Of a stretch of DNA of 64,000 bases, positions 24,335-33,319 are shown one piece after another. A program made the translations under genes and the position numbers. Numbering within the stretch: position 1 is the first letter of the stretch; each line of letters begins with the position of its first letter. The notes under the pieces are model-generated. The model was not told the origin of the DNA and did no database searches. It saw nothing but the letters and a program-made list of their open reading frames with translations. The DNA is from Neurospora intermedia (lineage: Eukaryota; Ascomycota; Sordariomycetes; Sordariales; Sordariaceae), in contig BTPP01000002.1 of assembly GCA_037102815.1 (NCBI GenBank), forward strand, positions 3,224,001 to 3,288,000, in the 5' to 3' direction.

Positions 24335-25252
24335 TCAAGAGTCGTGGTGTGTGTCGCCCATCACCTCGTCTTCCTCTTCGTCAGTGAGGGGATCCACGTC
24401 GGCGAAGAGATCAACATCGTCAACGTAGTTGTTGGTGCTCAGAGTCCAGATAGTGCAGCCATCGAAGTCTGCGACCAGTGAGGACACTGCAGCGGCACCA
24501 GCAACGGGAGTGTCCTCGCCGTCAGAGTCGATCTCTTCTTGCTCCTCTGTGGTTTCATCGTCGCCGTCGTCAAGTTCCGCATGCTCCGATTCCATCTTGA
24601 CAAGAATATCCATGCCATCCCAAAACCACGCTACCGCAAGGAATCTGTCCACCGCCTGCACCAAAGGGGGAACTGGATACTGGTCGGTACCTCCCTCCTC
24701 ATGATCCGCGAGATAAGCTTCGCGGGCTTTGACAATTTCGGCAAATAACTCGGCGAACGTCGAAGAGCTCAGTCTTCTGGAGAGAGGATGACTCTCACGA
24801 ACACTCCGGAGAAAATGCAACGTGGCGTCGGCAGTGATGAGACCATCGCCGTGACCGAGACTCTCGAAAAAGTCCACCGGAGGCTTTCTCTTGATTGCAG
24901 CATCCGTAGCGATGTCCATGATTTCTCTCAAGGACGTTTGCAAATGTCTGGCCTTGAAGAAGAGCAAGGTATCCATCATGGCGTACCAAATTGCCTTGTC
25001 GCGCCTCAATCGTGTGGTAACAGTGGATCCTGCCTGGAACTTCATACCAACCTTTGGCATAAAATTCTTGAGTTTGTTCCAACGCTTGGTGGGGTCAGGC
25101 TGGGTAGAAGGGGCGGTGTGGGCAACGGGGAGAGTACCGTCAAGGCGAGGACGTAGAGGCAGCGGGACGTTCGAAGAGCCAAAATAGTAGGGTTGGTAGC
25201 GGTTATTGCCGCCATTTCCGCTGCTATCGCTACCACGAATTGGGCCGGGCAT
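24335..25252 (-). CDS. Divergent paralog family, copy 4 (longest, acidic tail)
   Basis: This encodes 305 aa in one coding exon. The start at 25252 lies four bases after a convincing splice acceptor (CTAAC branch point, then CACAG), indicating a 5' UTR intron. The Gly/Ser/Pro-rich N-terminus (1-55) is unique. It is followed by MPKVGMKF (65-72), which pairs with LPKMGLRW of copy 1, an RLRRDKAIWYAMM block, PPVDFFESLG (124-133; DPVDFMAGIG in copy 1), and the core from F147 (FLRSVRES... TFAELFAEIVKAREAY) to H184. Then come AVDRFLAVAWFWDGMD (200-215) and a long Asp/Glu-rich tail ending EEEDEVMGDTHHDS. No signal peptide or membrane helix. The tail suggests a nuclear or chromatin partner, but there is no direct evidence. 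Upstream lie decayed duplications that resemble its own upstream region. Confidence 0.7.
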   Translation of the reverse strand: MPGPIRGSDSSGNGGNNRYQPYYFGSSNVPLPLRPRLDGTLPVAHTAPSTQPDPTKRWNKLKNFMPKVGMKFQAGSTVTTRLRRDKAIWYAMMDTLLFFKARHLQTSLREIMDIATDAAIKRKPPVDFFESLGHGDGLITADATLHFLRSVRESHPLSRRLSSSTFAELFAEIVKAREAYLADHEEGGTDQYPVPPLVQAVDRFLAVAWFWDGMDILVKMESEHAELDDGDDETTEEQEEIDSDGEDTPVAGAAAVSSLVADFDGCTIWTLSTNNYVDDVDLFADVDPLTDEEEDEVMGDTHHDS

Positions 25253-25860
25253 GTTTCTGTGAGGGGCAATGTTAGCATCTCCATTTGTGAAAACTTTGGG
25301 CTGAAGATGTGCATAGCGCATAGGGAAGTAAAGAAACAAGTTGCCCGGGGTCAAGTGAGAATAGGAGTGAGGATGAGAGTATATGACAATCTTTGTCACC
25401 TTGGCAGCCCCCTCGTAATAGGGAAAACCCAGATTTTGTCGATAATCTAGGCTTGAAAGGTCGTTTTAGAAATGGGGAGGTCGTTGGTTCAATAAGACTT
25501 ACCAAATCGGCTTGGGTCGAAGGGAAAGAAAGTCGGCCGGGAATCTGATCGTAGAAACACCAGAAAAGATGCGCAAGGTGGCAAGCGATGGCGGTGTTGA
25601 TAATGAAGAGTGGTTGAAGGTAGATCTGAATTGCGAAGAAAGGAGTCGTGTGCAAGTACTCGACTGGAACTCTGGGGTATCTCACTCGCACCTTTCGTGG
25701 TGCGGGGCAAAGTCTTGGTTGGAAGTTTGTGCGTGCTGTGTGAGAGGAAGAAATAAATTGGGGAGAGGCATAGCTTGGCAGGAGCTCTTGAAAGTTCTAA
25801 TGGAAGAGCTGTTGGGAGTGACTGTGGCGCCCCAGACCAGGTTTCTTCTCTGGCACTCGT

Positions 25861-26237
25861 GTGGCTTGGAGACTTTTTCAGATGGGATGAATTGCGGCAA
25901 ACCTCACGGAACGACGAAAGAAAATCAGGGTGGAAGTTCATAGTAGAGAATTCACCACGCGTCAAAGCAGGCTACAAATGTGTAACAGACGCATTCTTTG
26001 CAAATATATATTTACCTAAGGCCTTGTCGCTCAGTGAAGACGCATTAGCTAGACAGCTATTCCCTTAGAGCACAGGATAAGTATTGAGCGCCGTCAACGT
26101 ACGAGGAGAACGGCTGGCGCCTTCGCAAAGGGTTAAAAGAAGATAATTCTGTATCAAATGGGGGTAAAGTGTCGCTTGTGCTCGCTCGAACCAGAATGCA
26201 AACAGTTATAGCGCTATTTTGAACCGACTGATAGCTC
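25861..26237. repeat. Decayed direct duplication, unit A (first copy)
   Basis: This resembles the sequence split over 27256-27290 and 27942-28215. The best-preserved core, 26082-26138, matches 28082-28138 almost base for base (both read attgagcgccgtcaacgtac...), exactly 2,000 bp apart. Differences are largely C/T and G/A transitions, the pattern expected from repeat-induced point mutation in fungi. Confidence 0.75.
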
Positions 26238-26610
26238 GCTTGATGACCATTGCTGCGCTGTGCCTCTAAGTAGTTGGTGGAGGTTCCTCTTAATGTAGTC
26301 CCTCTTATTGTCATCGTCAGCGTTGGCTATGACCGAATCCTAGAAGACTGAAACGTCGTTGTAGTGGACGTTGTTGCCGACCGTGACGGAGGCATCGTCT
26401 CCCTCGACTTTGACCTCGGGATTGAAGTATCCGATCTGCGTGATCTTAAAAAGTAGAAATCGGGTTGTTTGCGTTCGCGAGGTTCTCCATCAATTTAGAA
26501 AAGTTCATTATAAAATCGAGGGCGGGGCCCTCCATTCTAGCTATAAACCCGTTAAAGTTCATAGGCTGCCCGTAGGAGCCTATATCGGCCGATTGGGGCT
26601 GAGGAGGAGA
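26214..26610 (-). mobile_element. Relic of a retrotransposon gag gene
   Basis: Read on the minus strand, two overlapping frames give gag-like protein of an LTR retrotransposon. The first (about 26610-26446) has MNFNGFIARMEGPALDF and a helical stretch. After a one-base frame change near 26448 comes ITQIGYFNPEVKVEGDD, an in-frame TAG near 26340, then the typical capsid end NLHQLLRGTAQQW. Upstream, TAA codons replace probable CAA codons. It is broken by at least one shift and several stops, with no pol or LTR seen nearby. The gag assignment rests on the overall pattern of capsid-like motifs, not on a search. Confidence 0.6.
26238..26286. repeat. Inverted repeat, left arm (49 bp)
   Basis: This is the exact reverse complement of 26838-26886. 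Both arms encode the same gag segment in opposite orientation, so this is an inverted duplication of coding sequence rather than a classical transposon terminal repeat. Confidence 0.9.
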
Positions 26611-26819
26611 TTAACGTTATAGATATTGCTCGAGGGGTACTAAGTTGGCACGTTTGTTGATGGATGGACCGATGCCTTAATCCAATTGTCTAGAAAAGTT
26701 TAGGGGCGAGAGGGGGGTAACTTATTGAGACGTAGTCAGGTTCCGCCTGATTTGCTCGTTACGTTCTAGGCCTGTCAAGCGATTTCCGGTCGGGATACGA
26801 GGTTGATTCCGTGTCTTCC

Positions 26820-26890
26820 GAGGGGCTACATCAAGAAGAACCTCCACCAACTACTTAGAGGCACAGCGCAGCAATGGTCATCAAGCAAGA
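26820..26890 (+). mobile_element. Second gag fragment, opposite orientation
   Basis: On the plus strand this reads GYIKKNLHQLLRGTAQQWSS, the same segment as in the minus-strand relic at 26.2 kb and nearly identical in DNA. Similarity ends just beyond it, where a perfect 7-bp hairpin (CACGGGG-AAA-CCCCGTG) begins at about 26896. Confidence 0.65.
26838..26886. repeat. Inverted repeat, right arm (49 bp)
   Basis: This is the reverse complement of 26238-26286, with 551 bp between the arms. Confidence 0.9.
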
Positions 26891-27100
26891 GTGATCACGG
26901 GGAAACCCCGTGTCACTTGCCAACTTGGCTGCACGGATGCCGCGAACGCTTGAGCAGAAGACGGTGCAATTGCCGACATGTTTGCAATCCTGCGCTAGCC
27001 TTTGCGACTATCCCCTCGGTCCATAATTTGAAACAGAGATTGGGCGTATCTGGTTAGTATGGTCAAGTCCGATAACCATGCTCGTGGTGGATGGGAAATC

Positions 27101-27262
27101 TGTGATTGCTGACCAGGTATTGGTGCCACGAATCCCTTGTAGGCCATCATGAGGTGTCGCTCTGAGAAGAAGCAGATTGTCTCCCCTCCCAAGATGATCC
27201 CATAGGCAGATACATGGATGACATCCTCCACCGCGGTCAACTGGGAGCTGACACTCATGTGG
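27101..27262. repeat. Decayed direct duplication, unit B (first copy)
   Basis: This matches about 28284-28425 (gattgctgac, aggccatcat, then gggagctg in the same order). On the minus strand it has an open frame of 87 codons (26995-27258) starting MSVSSQL and containing ERHLMMAYKGF, which weakly resembles the N-terminal block of the four-gene family. It adjoins a piece of unit A at 27256. Confidence 0.6.
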
Positions 27263-27941
27263 CTTGAACATTTAGATGGGATGGAATTGCGTTAGATCTC
27301 ACTGAAAATAACAAGAAGATCGGACTGGAAACGAAGCGGAATATGCCAAGAGACACAAAATTTCGTAAGCGGGGAGATAACCTACTTGATACACCAAAAG
27401 TCTACTTCTTCGATATCTTCTGAAAGCCAAGCTCCCGCGCCATGTGCATACCCCAACTTGAGCCTGAATAACAACAATGTGCTTCGAGTTTTCGCCAGAT
27501 TCCGGTACCTGAGAGATTCCAAATAGAAGCGCGTATCTTTCATCCTTGACTTCATGTATATTTCCCTTACGCCCAGTTCGAATGTTGAGGGTGTATATGT
27601 GTAACGATGATAGACAGTGGAATATGGGAAGCTCAGAAGTGAGTAGATGTCCGTTTTGTGCCCTGGACGTTGTACTGCGCAGTGCCCCGTGCCTGTCCTG
27701 ATGATTTTGACGCTGCGCTTAGCCTGGGGATGGTGGTTTGGATGGAGTTGGGCGTGATTCTTCCTCGTTTACGGCTTTTCGTCTCCCCATATACGGAAAT
27801 AGGACGCGAAGGCGCTGAGTGCTCTGCAGCTGCCATAAAGTGCTCCAACTACCTGGTACGCGCATACTGGGGGCCGTGTCCCGTAATGCTCGGTGGTTGA
27901 TTTTATGCATAAAAATGAAGCGTTCGCCACAGAATTGAATG

Positions 27942-28232
27942 GATAACAGAGAGTTTACCACGCGTTGATACCAGACGAGAAGGGGTAACAGACATAAGCT
28001 ATGCGGATGTGTATTTACCCAAAGTCCTTGCCACTCAGGCCAGATGTATTAGATAGACAGCTATGGCTGTAGAGCCTGGGATATTGAGCGCCGTCAACGT
28101 ACCAGGAGAACGGCTGGCGCCTTTGCGAAGGGTTAAAGGAAATGGACATTGCGTCAAGAGTGCGAAGTAATATTGCTGCTCATTCGAACCAGAGTTTATC
28201 CAGTTATAGCTGATTGCTCGCTTGTTAGCATT
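27942..28232. repeat. Decayed direct duplication, unit A (second copy)
   Basis: This is the counterpart of 25939-26262. It keeps the well-preserved 57-bp core and, at its right end (gctcgcttg...cattgct), the edge of the gag-derived sequence. Confidence 0.75.
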
Positions 28233-28283
28233 GCTTCACTGAAGCCTACGACACTTGAGCGGCAGAAATGGGTGCGATATCGC

Positions 28284-28425
28284 CATGATTGCTGACTAGG
28301 CTGCGGTGCCAAATGCATCTTATAGGCCATCATAAGATAGCGCTATGAAAAGAAGGAGATACCTCTCATCCTAAGATTGACCCACAGAGGGATATATGGG
28401 CGGTAAAGTGGGAGCTGCCATTCAC
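28284..28425. repeat. Decayed direct duplication, unit B (second copy)
   Basis: This is the counterpart of 27101-27262. Here the minus-strand frame equivalent to the 87-codon frame is broken by stops (TGA, TAG), so it is the more decayed copy. Confidence 0.6.
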
Positions 28426-29623
28426 TGACGGCAATGCTCCTGAGTTGCATAACTGGGTGAACGGTCGGATTATTGGAACAGCAGTTCTTTTTCTGTCGTG
28501 GAGGGATTGCGAAAGAGAATCCGTATTTGACTTGTTCGTACATGCTCAAAGCACCCGTGTGCCGATATTCCCAATATTAACCGGTTTGCGTATGCTGTCA
28601 TTGAGTGTCTGACCAGTACCATCATGCTTTGAAGACTACACAGATGGACTGAAGTCAAAAGTGGATTGATGCTGCTTGTCTTAAGTGGACTGCTCATGGA
28701 TTGACGTTGATGAGGCTCAAGCGAATGTATGCATGCGAGGCCAGGGTATCCTGACTAGCAAGACCGCCGATCATGCGCTCTGAGCTCAGCCAAATTTGGA
28801 GTGATTGTGCCACATGTGGCGGTGCAGGTTAATGACTAAGCGACGCGACGGACACGGCCTTTGCTCGGGCTGGTCGGCGTGGGACCGGGAGGACTGGAGA
28901 CAACTGAACGGTGTCGCACAGGGGCCACGCCGCCAAGGGAACCAAGGGGCCAAGCACCCCCTGTGACGCCGCTGCAATCAGCCAGTGTGTGGTCCCAACA
29001 TTGCGCAAGAGAGACCCCCGAGCCAGGCAGGTGTCCACAGGTACGCCCGCCGTTCCGTCACAGCAACATTGATGCCCGCATGCAATTTACCCACCTCAAT
29101 CTTCCTTGCTGGCTTCATTTGTATTATTCCGCTCCCCCAGTCGTCACTTGAGACATCGTTATTGTACCATTTTTAGAACCCTCAACAACCTGGGCTCTTC
29201 TTGCTCCATCTCTAACACAGCTGAACTCCGACGTTCGTTGACCTACCGCAAGCGTCATCCCATCGTTCTTGGGTCTTTTTCCAGAACAGGAACACCGGGC
29301 ACTTATCGCCATCCCGGGGCACCTCGACCTAGACTTCTTTCTGTGTCTAGATCACGCTCCTTTGCCCACCACTCACCCTTCAACCAGGACAGGGTGATCT
29401 GCCCTACGCCCACGCTCCTTCTGGAACCCCTTTATAAGTCTGCCGACATCTAATTTCGATCCGATCCACTTCTTGGCCCCTCGTTCCCCCCTTCCCCAGA
29501 CTTGGGCCATCGAAACTCCCCGTCTAGACTCCCATTCCGCTATCCTCTGGTTCCGAACCGACCGGGTCGCATGCGAACCACCGCCGTCCTCGACCCCATC
29601 GCGATCCTTCGCCGGCCTTCATA

Positions 29624-32512
29624 ATGGCGCCGGATAAGAGCCAGTTCCGCTACGAGCCCGCACCCCCCATACCTACCTACGACGAGGCCGTCGCTTCCGG
29701 CGCCGGCAGCCATACCGTCTTCGAAGCCCCACACTCCCCTCTCGATGCCACAGATCATACAGAAGGCCACTCCCTGCTCGGCGGCACGGCATCATCATCG
29801 AGCACTCATGACCGGACACGTCCACCGCGCGGCTACCAGCCACCCACAGTCGAGACAGACGACGAAGGAGAGTCGTGGGGCTCGTCTGACGATGATAGCG
29901 ATTCCGAGGCCGACCACGTTCGACGCGAGATGCAAGAGATGGAAATAGACGACTCCAACCACCGTTCGCAAAGTATATGGGGCAAGCGCATAGGGAGGTT
30001 TTCACTACCACGATGGAAGTGGGGGTGGAGGTTACCACAAATATCGCTACCCCGATTCAGGAGACACGATGCGAACGCCAGTCTGGAATCTGCTACGACG
30101 CCAGCCGCCAACGGTAACACGAATAACAGTAACAACGACGAACCACCAAGCTCTGGAAGTCGATTCGCCTTCCCAACATTCGGCAGCACCGCCCTTTTCC
30201 TGCTGGTTGGGCGCCTCCTCGCCCTGTTCCTTCTTCTCGGCTTTGTTTACTTGATATTCGTCTCCGATGTGTTCGGGAACATGTCGCGCCGCCTCGGCTC
30301 GGGCATGTTCAATCCCAACGATATCCGGCAATATCTGGAATCCAACATTAGTTCCAATCAGATCAAGGACAATCTTCAGCATTTCACCTCGTACTCTCAC
30401 CTGGCTGGTACCGAAGGCGACTACGCCCTGATGGAGGATATCGAGTTGCTCTTCCGTAAATACGGTCTCGAAGACGTTTCGCGCGACACCTATCACGTAT
30501 ATCTCAATTATCCCAAAGCCGATGGACGTGCGGTGGAAATCATCGACGACAAGGCGGACAACGGAAAAGGCAAGGCTATTTGGTCTGCGAAGCTGGAGGA
30601 GAATGACCGGGCATCTGGGTTGACTGGACACCAGACATGGGCTTTTCACGGTCACTCGAAAGCGGGTGATGTTCGCGGCCGGCTCATCTACGCCAACTAC
30701 GGCTCGCGCGAGGACTTCCAGCGCATCAAGGACCTTGGGATCCAGACTGCTGGCGCCATCGCTCTTGTTCGCTACTACGGCCCCCACGCCGATCGCGCTC
30801 TGAAGGTCAAGGCTGCTGAGCTCGCAGGTTTCGCAGGCTGTCTCATCTATTCGGACCCACTCGATGACGGTTTCAAGAAGGGCGACACTGCGCCAAAGGG
30901 GCCTTTCATGCCTGCTGATGGAGTCCAGCGTGGCAGCGTCAGTCTCATGTCGTGGGTCGTCGGTGATGTGTTGACCCCGGGCTGGGGCAGCAGGGAAAAC
31001 ATGCCAAGAATGAAGAAGGAACAGACCAAGGGACTGGTCAAAATTCCCTCTCTTCCGCTTTCCTGGCGTGATGCCAAGGTCCTTTTGCAGCATCTCAAGG
31101 GCAAGGGCCAACGTGTGCCGGAAGACTGGGTGGGCGGCGTTCCTGATGTTGACGAGTGGTGGACAGGCGACCACGAAAACTCGCCCATTGTCCGGCTCAA
31201 GAACGATCAAGACGAAAATGACAAGCAGGCCATATGGAACGTATATGGAAGCATTCTGGGAATTGAGCAGGAAGAGAAGAAGGTCATCATTGGTAACCAT
31301 CGTGACGCATGGACTTTGGGCGCCGCTGATCCCCATTCGGGCACGGCCATCATGCTCGAGCTCGCCCGCGTCTTTGGCGAGTTGTTGAGAATGGGCTGGC
31401 GCCCACTCAGGACCATCCAGTTTATGTCCTGGGACGCAGAGGAGTACAACCTCATTGGCTCGACTGAATTCGTTGAGCAAAATGATGATATGCTGCGTAA
31501 GGACGCGCTGGCGTACATCAACCTCGACACCGCAGTAACGGGCAACACCCTACACGTAGCCGGCTCGCCCGTGTTCAAGGGCCTCCTGATGCAGATTCTC
31601 GACATAGTCAGAGATCCCTATGAGAACGCCACGCTAAAAGAGCTCTGGGAGCGCAGAAATGCCAATGACCTCGAGGGCCTCGGCGCGGGCTCGGACTACG
31701 TCGCCTTCCAGGACATTGTCGGCACGTCCTCCATTGACCTGCACTTCGATGGCAAGGGCCACCCTTACCACTCCAGCTACGACACATTCGAGTGGATGGA
31801 ACAGGTCGGCGACCCGGACTTTGTCCACCACACGATGCTGGGACAGGTCGTCGCTCTTCTCTTGTACGAGCTGACCGATCGTCCCGTCCTGCCGTTTGAT
31901 ATGGCGCACTATGCTGAGAAGATCCGTGACTGGACTGGAGAGATTGTCCGGTGGGTTGAGGATCAGGCCAAGAACGCAAAGAAGGATGCTGTGCCCAAGG
32001 AACTTACGGCGTCGCTCAACAGCATGATAAAGGCCAGCGATGAGGTCATGGAAGCCGTGCGTCGGTTCGTGGCATGGGAGCATGAGTGGCAGTCGAGTGT
32101 TATCGCGAGCGGTGGATGGGAGCCTTCGGGATGGGGCAGGAAGAGGTGCGAGTTTAATTCGAAGATGGCGTGGTTTGAGACGGATTTGTTGGATCCTGAG
32201 GGTGTAAGTCTTTCCTCTCCCTTCTCTTTGCCCTTGCTCTGCTATCCTTTCCGATCATCCCCTCGTCCCCTCTCTTGCCTCCCAAATTGCTAACTCCCCC
32301 TTTACCCACTACAGATCCCAAACCGCACCCAATTCAAACACGTCCTCTTCGGCCCTCAACTCTGGTCCGGCTACGACGAGGCTTACTTCCCTTCAATCCG
32401 CGACACCGTCGACTCCGGAGACTGGGCTCTGGCCAACCGCACCATCGCCAAGGTTGCCGGCATTATCAAACGGGCGGCGGCGAACTTGGCGGAGGGAACT
32501 CTTGGAGGATAG
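29624..32512 (+). CDS. M28 zinc peptidase, glutamate carboxypeptidase II / Vps70-like membrane protein
   Basis: This encodes about 925 aa in two exons, 29624-32203 and 32315-32512; splicing restores the conserved C-terminal FKHVLFGPQLWSGYDEAYFPSIRD. A long acidic cytosolic N-terminus precedes one membrane helix (about 191-215), so it is a type II membrane protein. Next comes a protease-associated-like region, then the M28 core. Candidate zinc ligands are H559 (NHRDAW), D569, E607, D635 and H716 (YHSSYD), with the general base E606 (DAEEY). The C-terminal third is a transferrin-receptor-like dimerisation domain. Relatives include human GCPII and yeast Vps70 and Tre1/Tre2, which act at the vacuole, endosome or cell surface. 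Without the short last exon the protein would lose the dimerisation end. The substrate is unknown. Confidence 0.92.
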
Positions 32513-33319
32513 AGAAAACCTTTGTTGAAATGGCTATGCTGCTTGATGTACTTTTCCTTCCATTTGTTCTCAAAGCGTTTCTTGTCTTTTTTTTCTTTCT
32601 AGTTTTTGGGTACATATTTTCCAGTTATTACGTAGAACCAGCTCGTTCCTGCTGTCTGTATATTTATTCATACCTTCTTACTTTTTGTTTGTCCGATAGA
32701 AGATGATTACCGTGGGTGGAATGGGTGCATGAGGCAGCGTGTTGTTTGGGAAAGGGAACTTGTCGGAAGAAAATAAAGCGAGCATCGTTGTCGTCACAAG
32801 CAAGCTCTGTAGTGCTCCGGTTTATACTCTCTTTACCCTTCAATGTTTTGCATCGCATGGCGCAGTTGGCGGATTGTCTCCCTTGTGGTCACATCTTTCC
32901 TTTTCGATCTCTTTTGTGTGGCGGTTGAATATCGCCGTCGCTGTGAAGCTTGCCACCATAGCACGATCCTAGAAAAGCCTCACAAGGCCAAATGATCGCT
33001 GATCAAGCTCAGAACCGGCATTCATAGAGCTGATTGTAGTCCCCGAAATGGTACACTGAACTGCGGCTCTCAACGCCTGGCTCTCCATCATTACATATCT
33101 ACGTACGGTGAGTTGGTTATAGCTATCGTATCATAGGGGGGGGTTTGGGTTTCCTGTCCTGTCCTGTCCTGTCCTGTCCATCCATCATGTAACTGCATCA
33201 TCATCGCTCATCTGGTGTCGCATCTCGTCACATCTCATCTCGTTTCCGTCCGCCGTTGGGCTTTTGTTACAACAACAATAACAACAACAAGATTCAAAAA
33301 AAATCTTGCTGCTTACTGC
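32513..33319. other. Convergent 3' spacer
   Basis: These are the 3' ends of the M28 peptidase gene (plus) and VPS35 (minus). It includes a pentanucleotide microsatellite at 33153-33179. No gene is supported. Confidence 0.5.
33153..33179 (+). repeat. CCTGT microsatellite (five copies)
   Basis: Five tandem CCTGT units lie in the convergent spacer, with no supported function. Confidence 0.9.

Larger units (their letters stand above)
25253..29623. other. Decayed repeat-rich interval
   Basis: No intact gene. The first part is the 5' region of family copy 4. From 25861 it carries decayed direct repeats, retroelement gag relics in both orientations, and small remnants. From about 28730 to 29623 it becomes the promoter and pyrimidine-rich leader of the M28 peptidase gene. 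The minus-strand frame at 25489-25965 is intron/UTR sequence rather than a supported gene. Confidence 0.5.

Noticed and set aside
25489-25965. 158-codon minus-strand frame upstream of family copy 4
   Set aside because: Its composition is UTR/intron-like, it overlaps decayed unit A, and copy 4 has a clear start preceded by a splice acceptor.
27633-27961. Overlapping minus-strand frames between the repeat units
   Set aside because: No resemblance to the four-gene family or to retroelement proteins, and bounded by decayed repeats.
30047-31480. 477-codon minus-strand frame
   Set aside because: It lies wholly antisense to the M28 peptidase exon, whose motifs are unmistakable; this is a codon-bias shadow.
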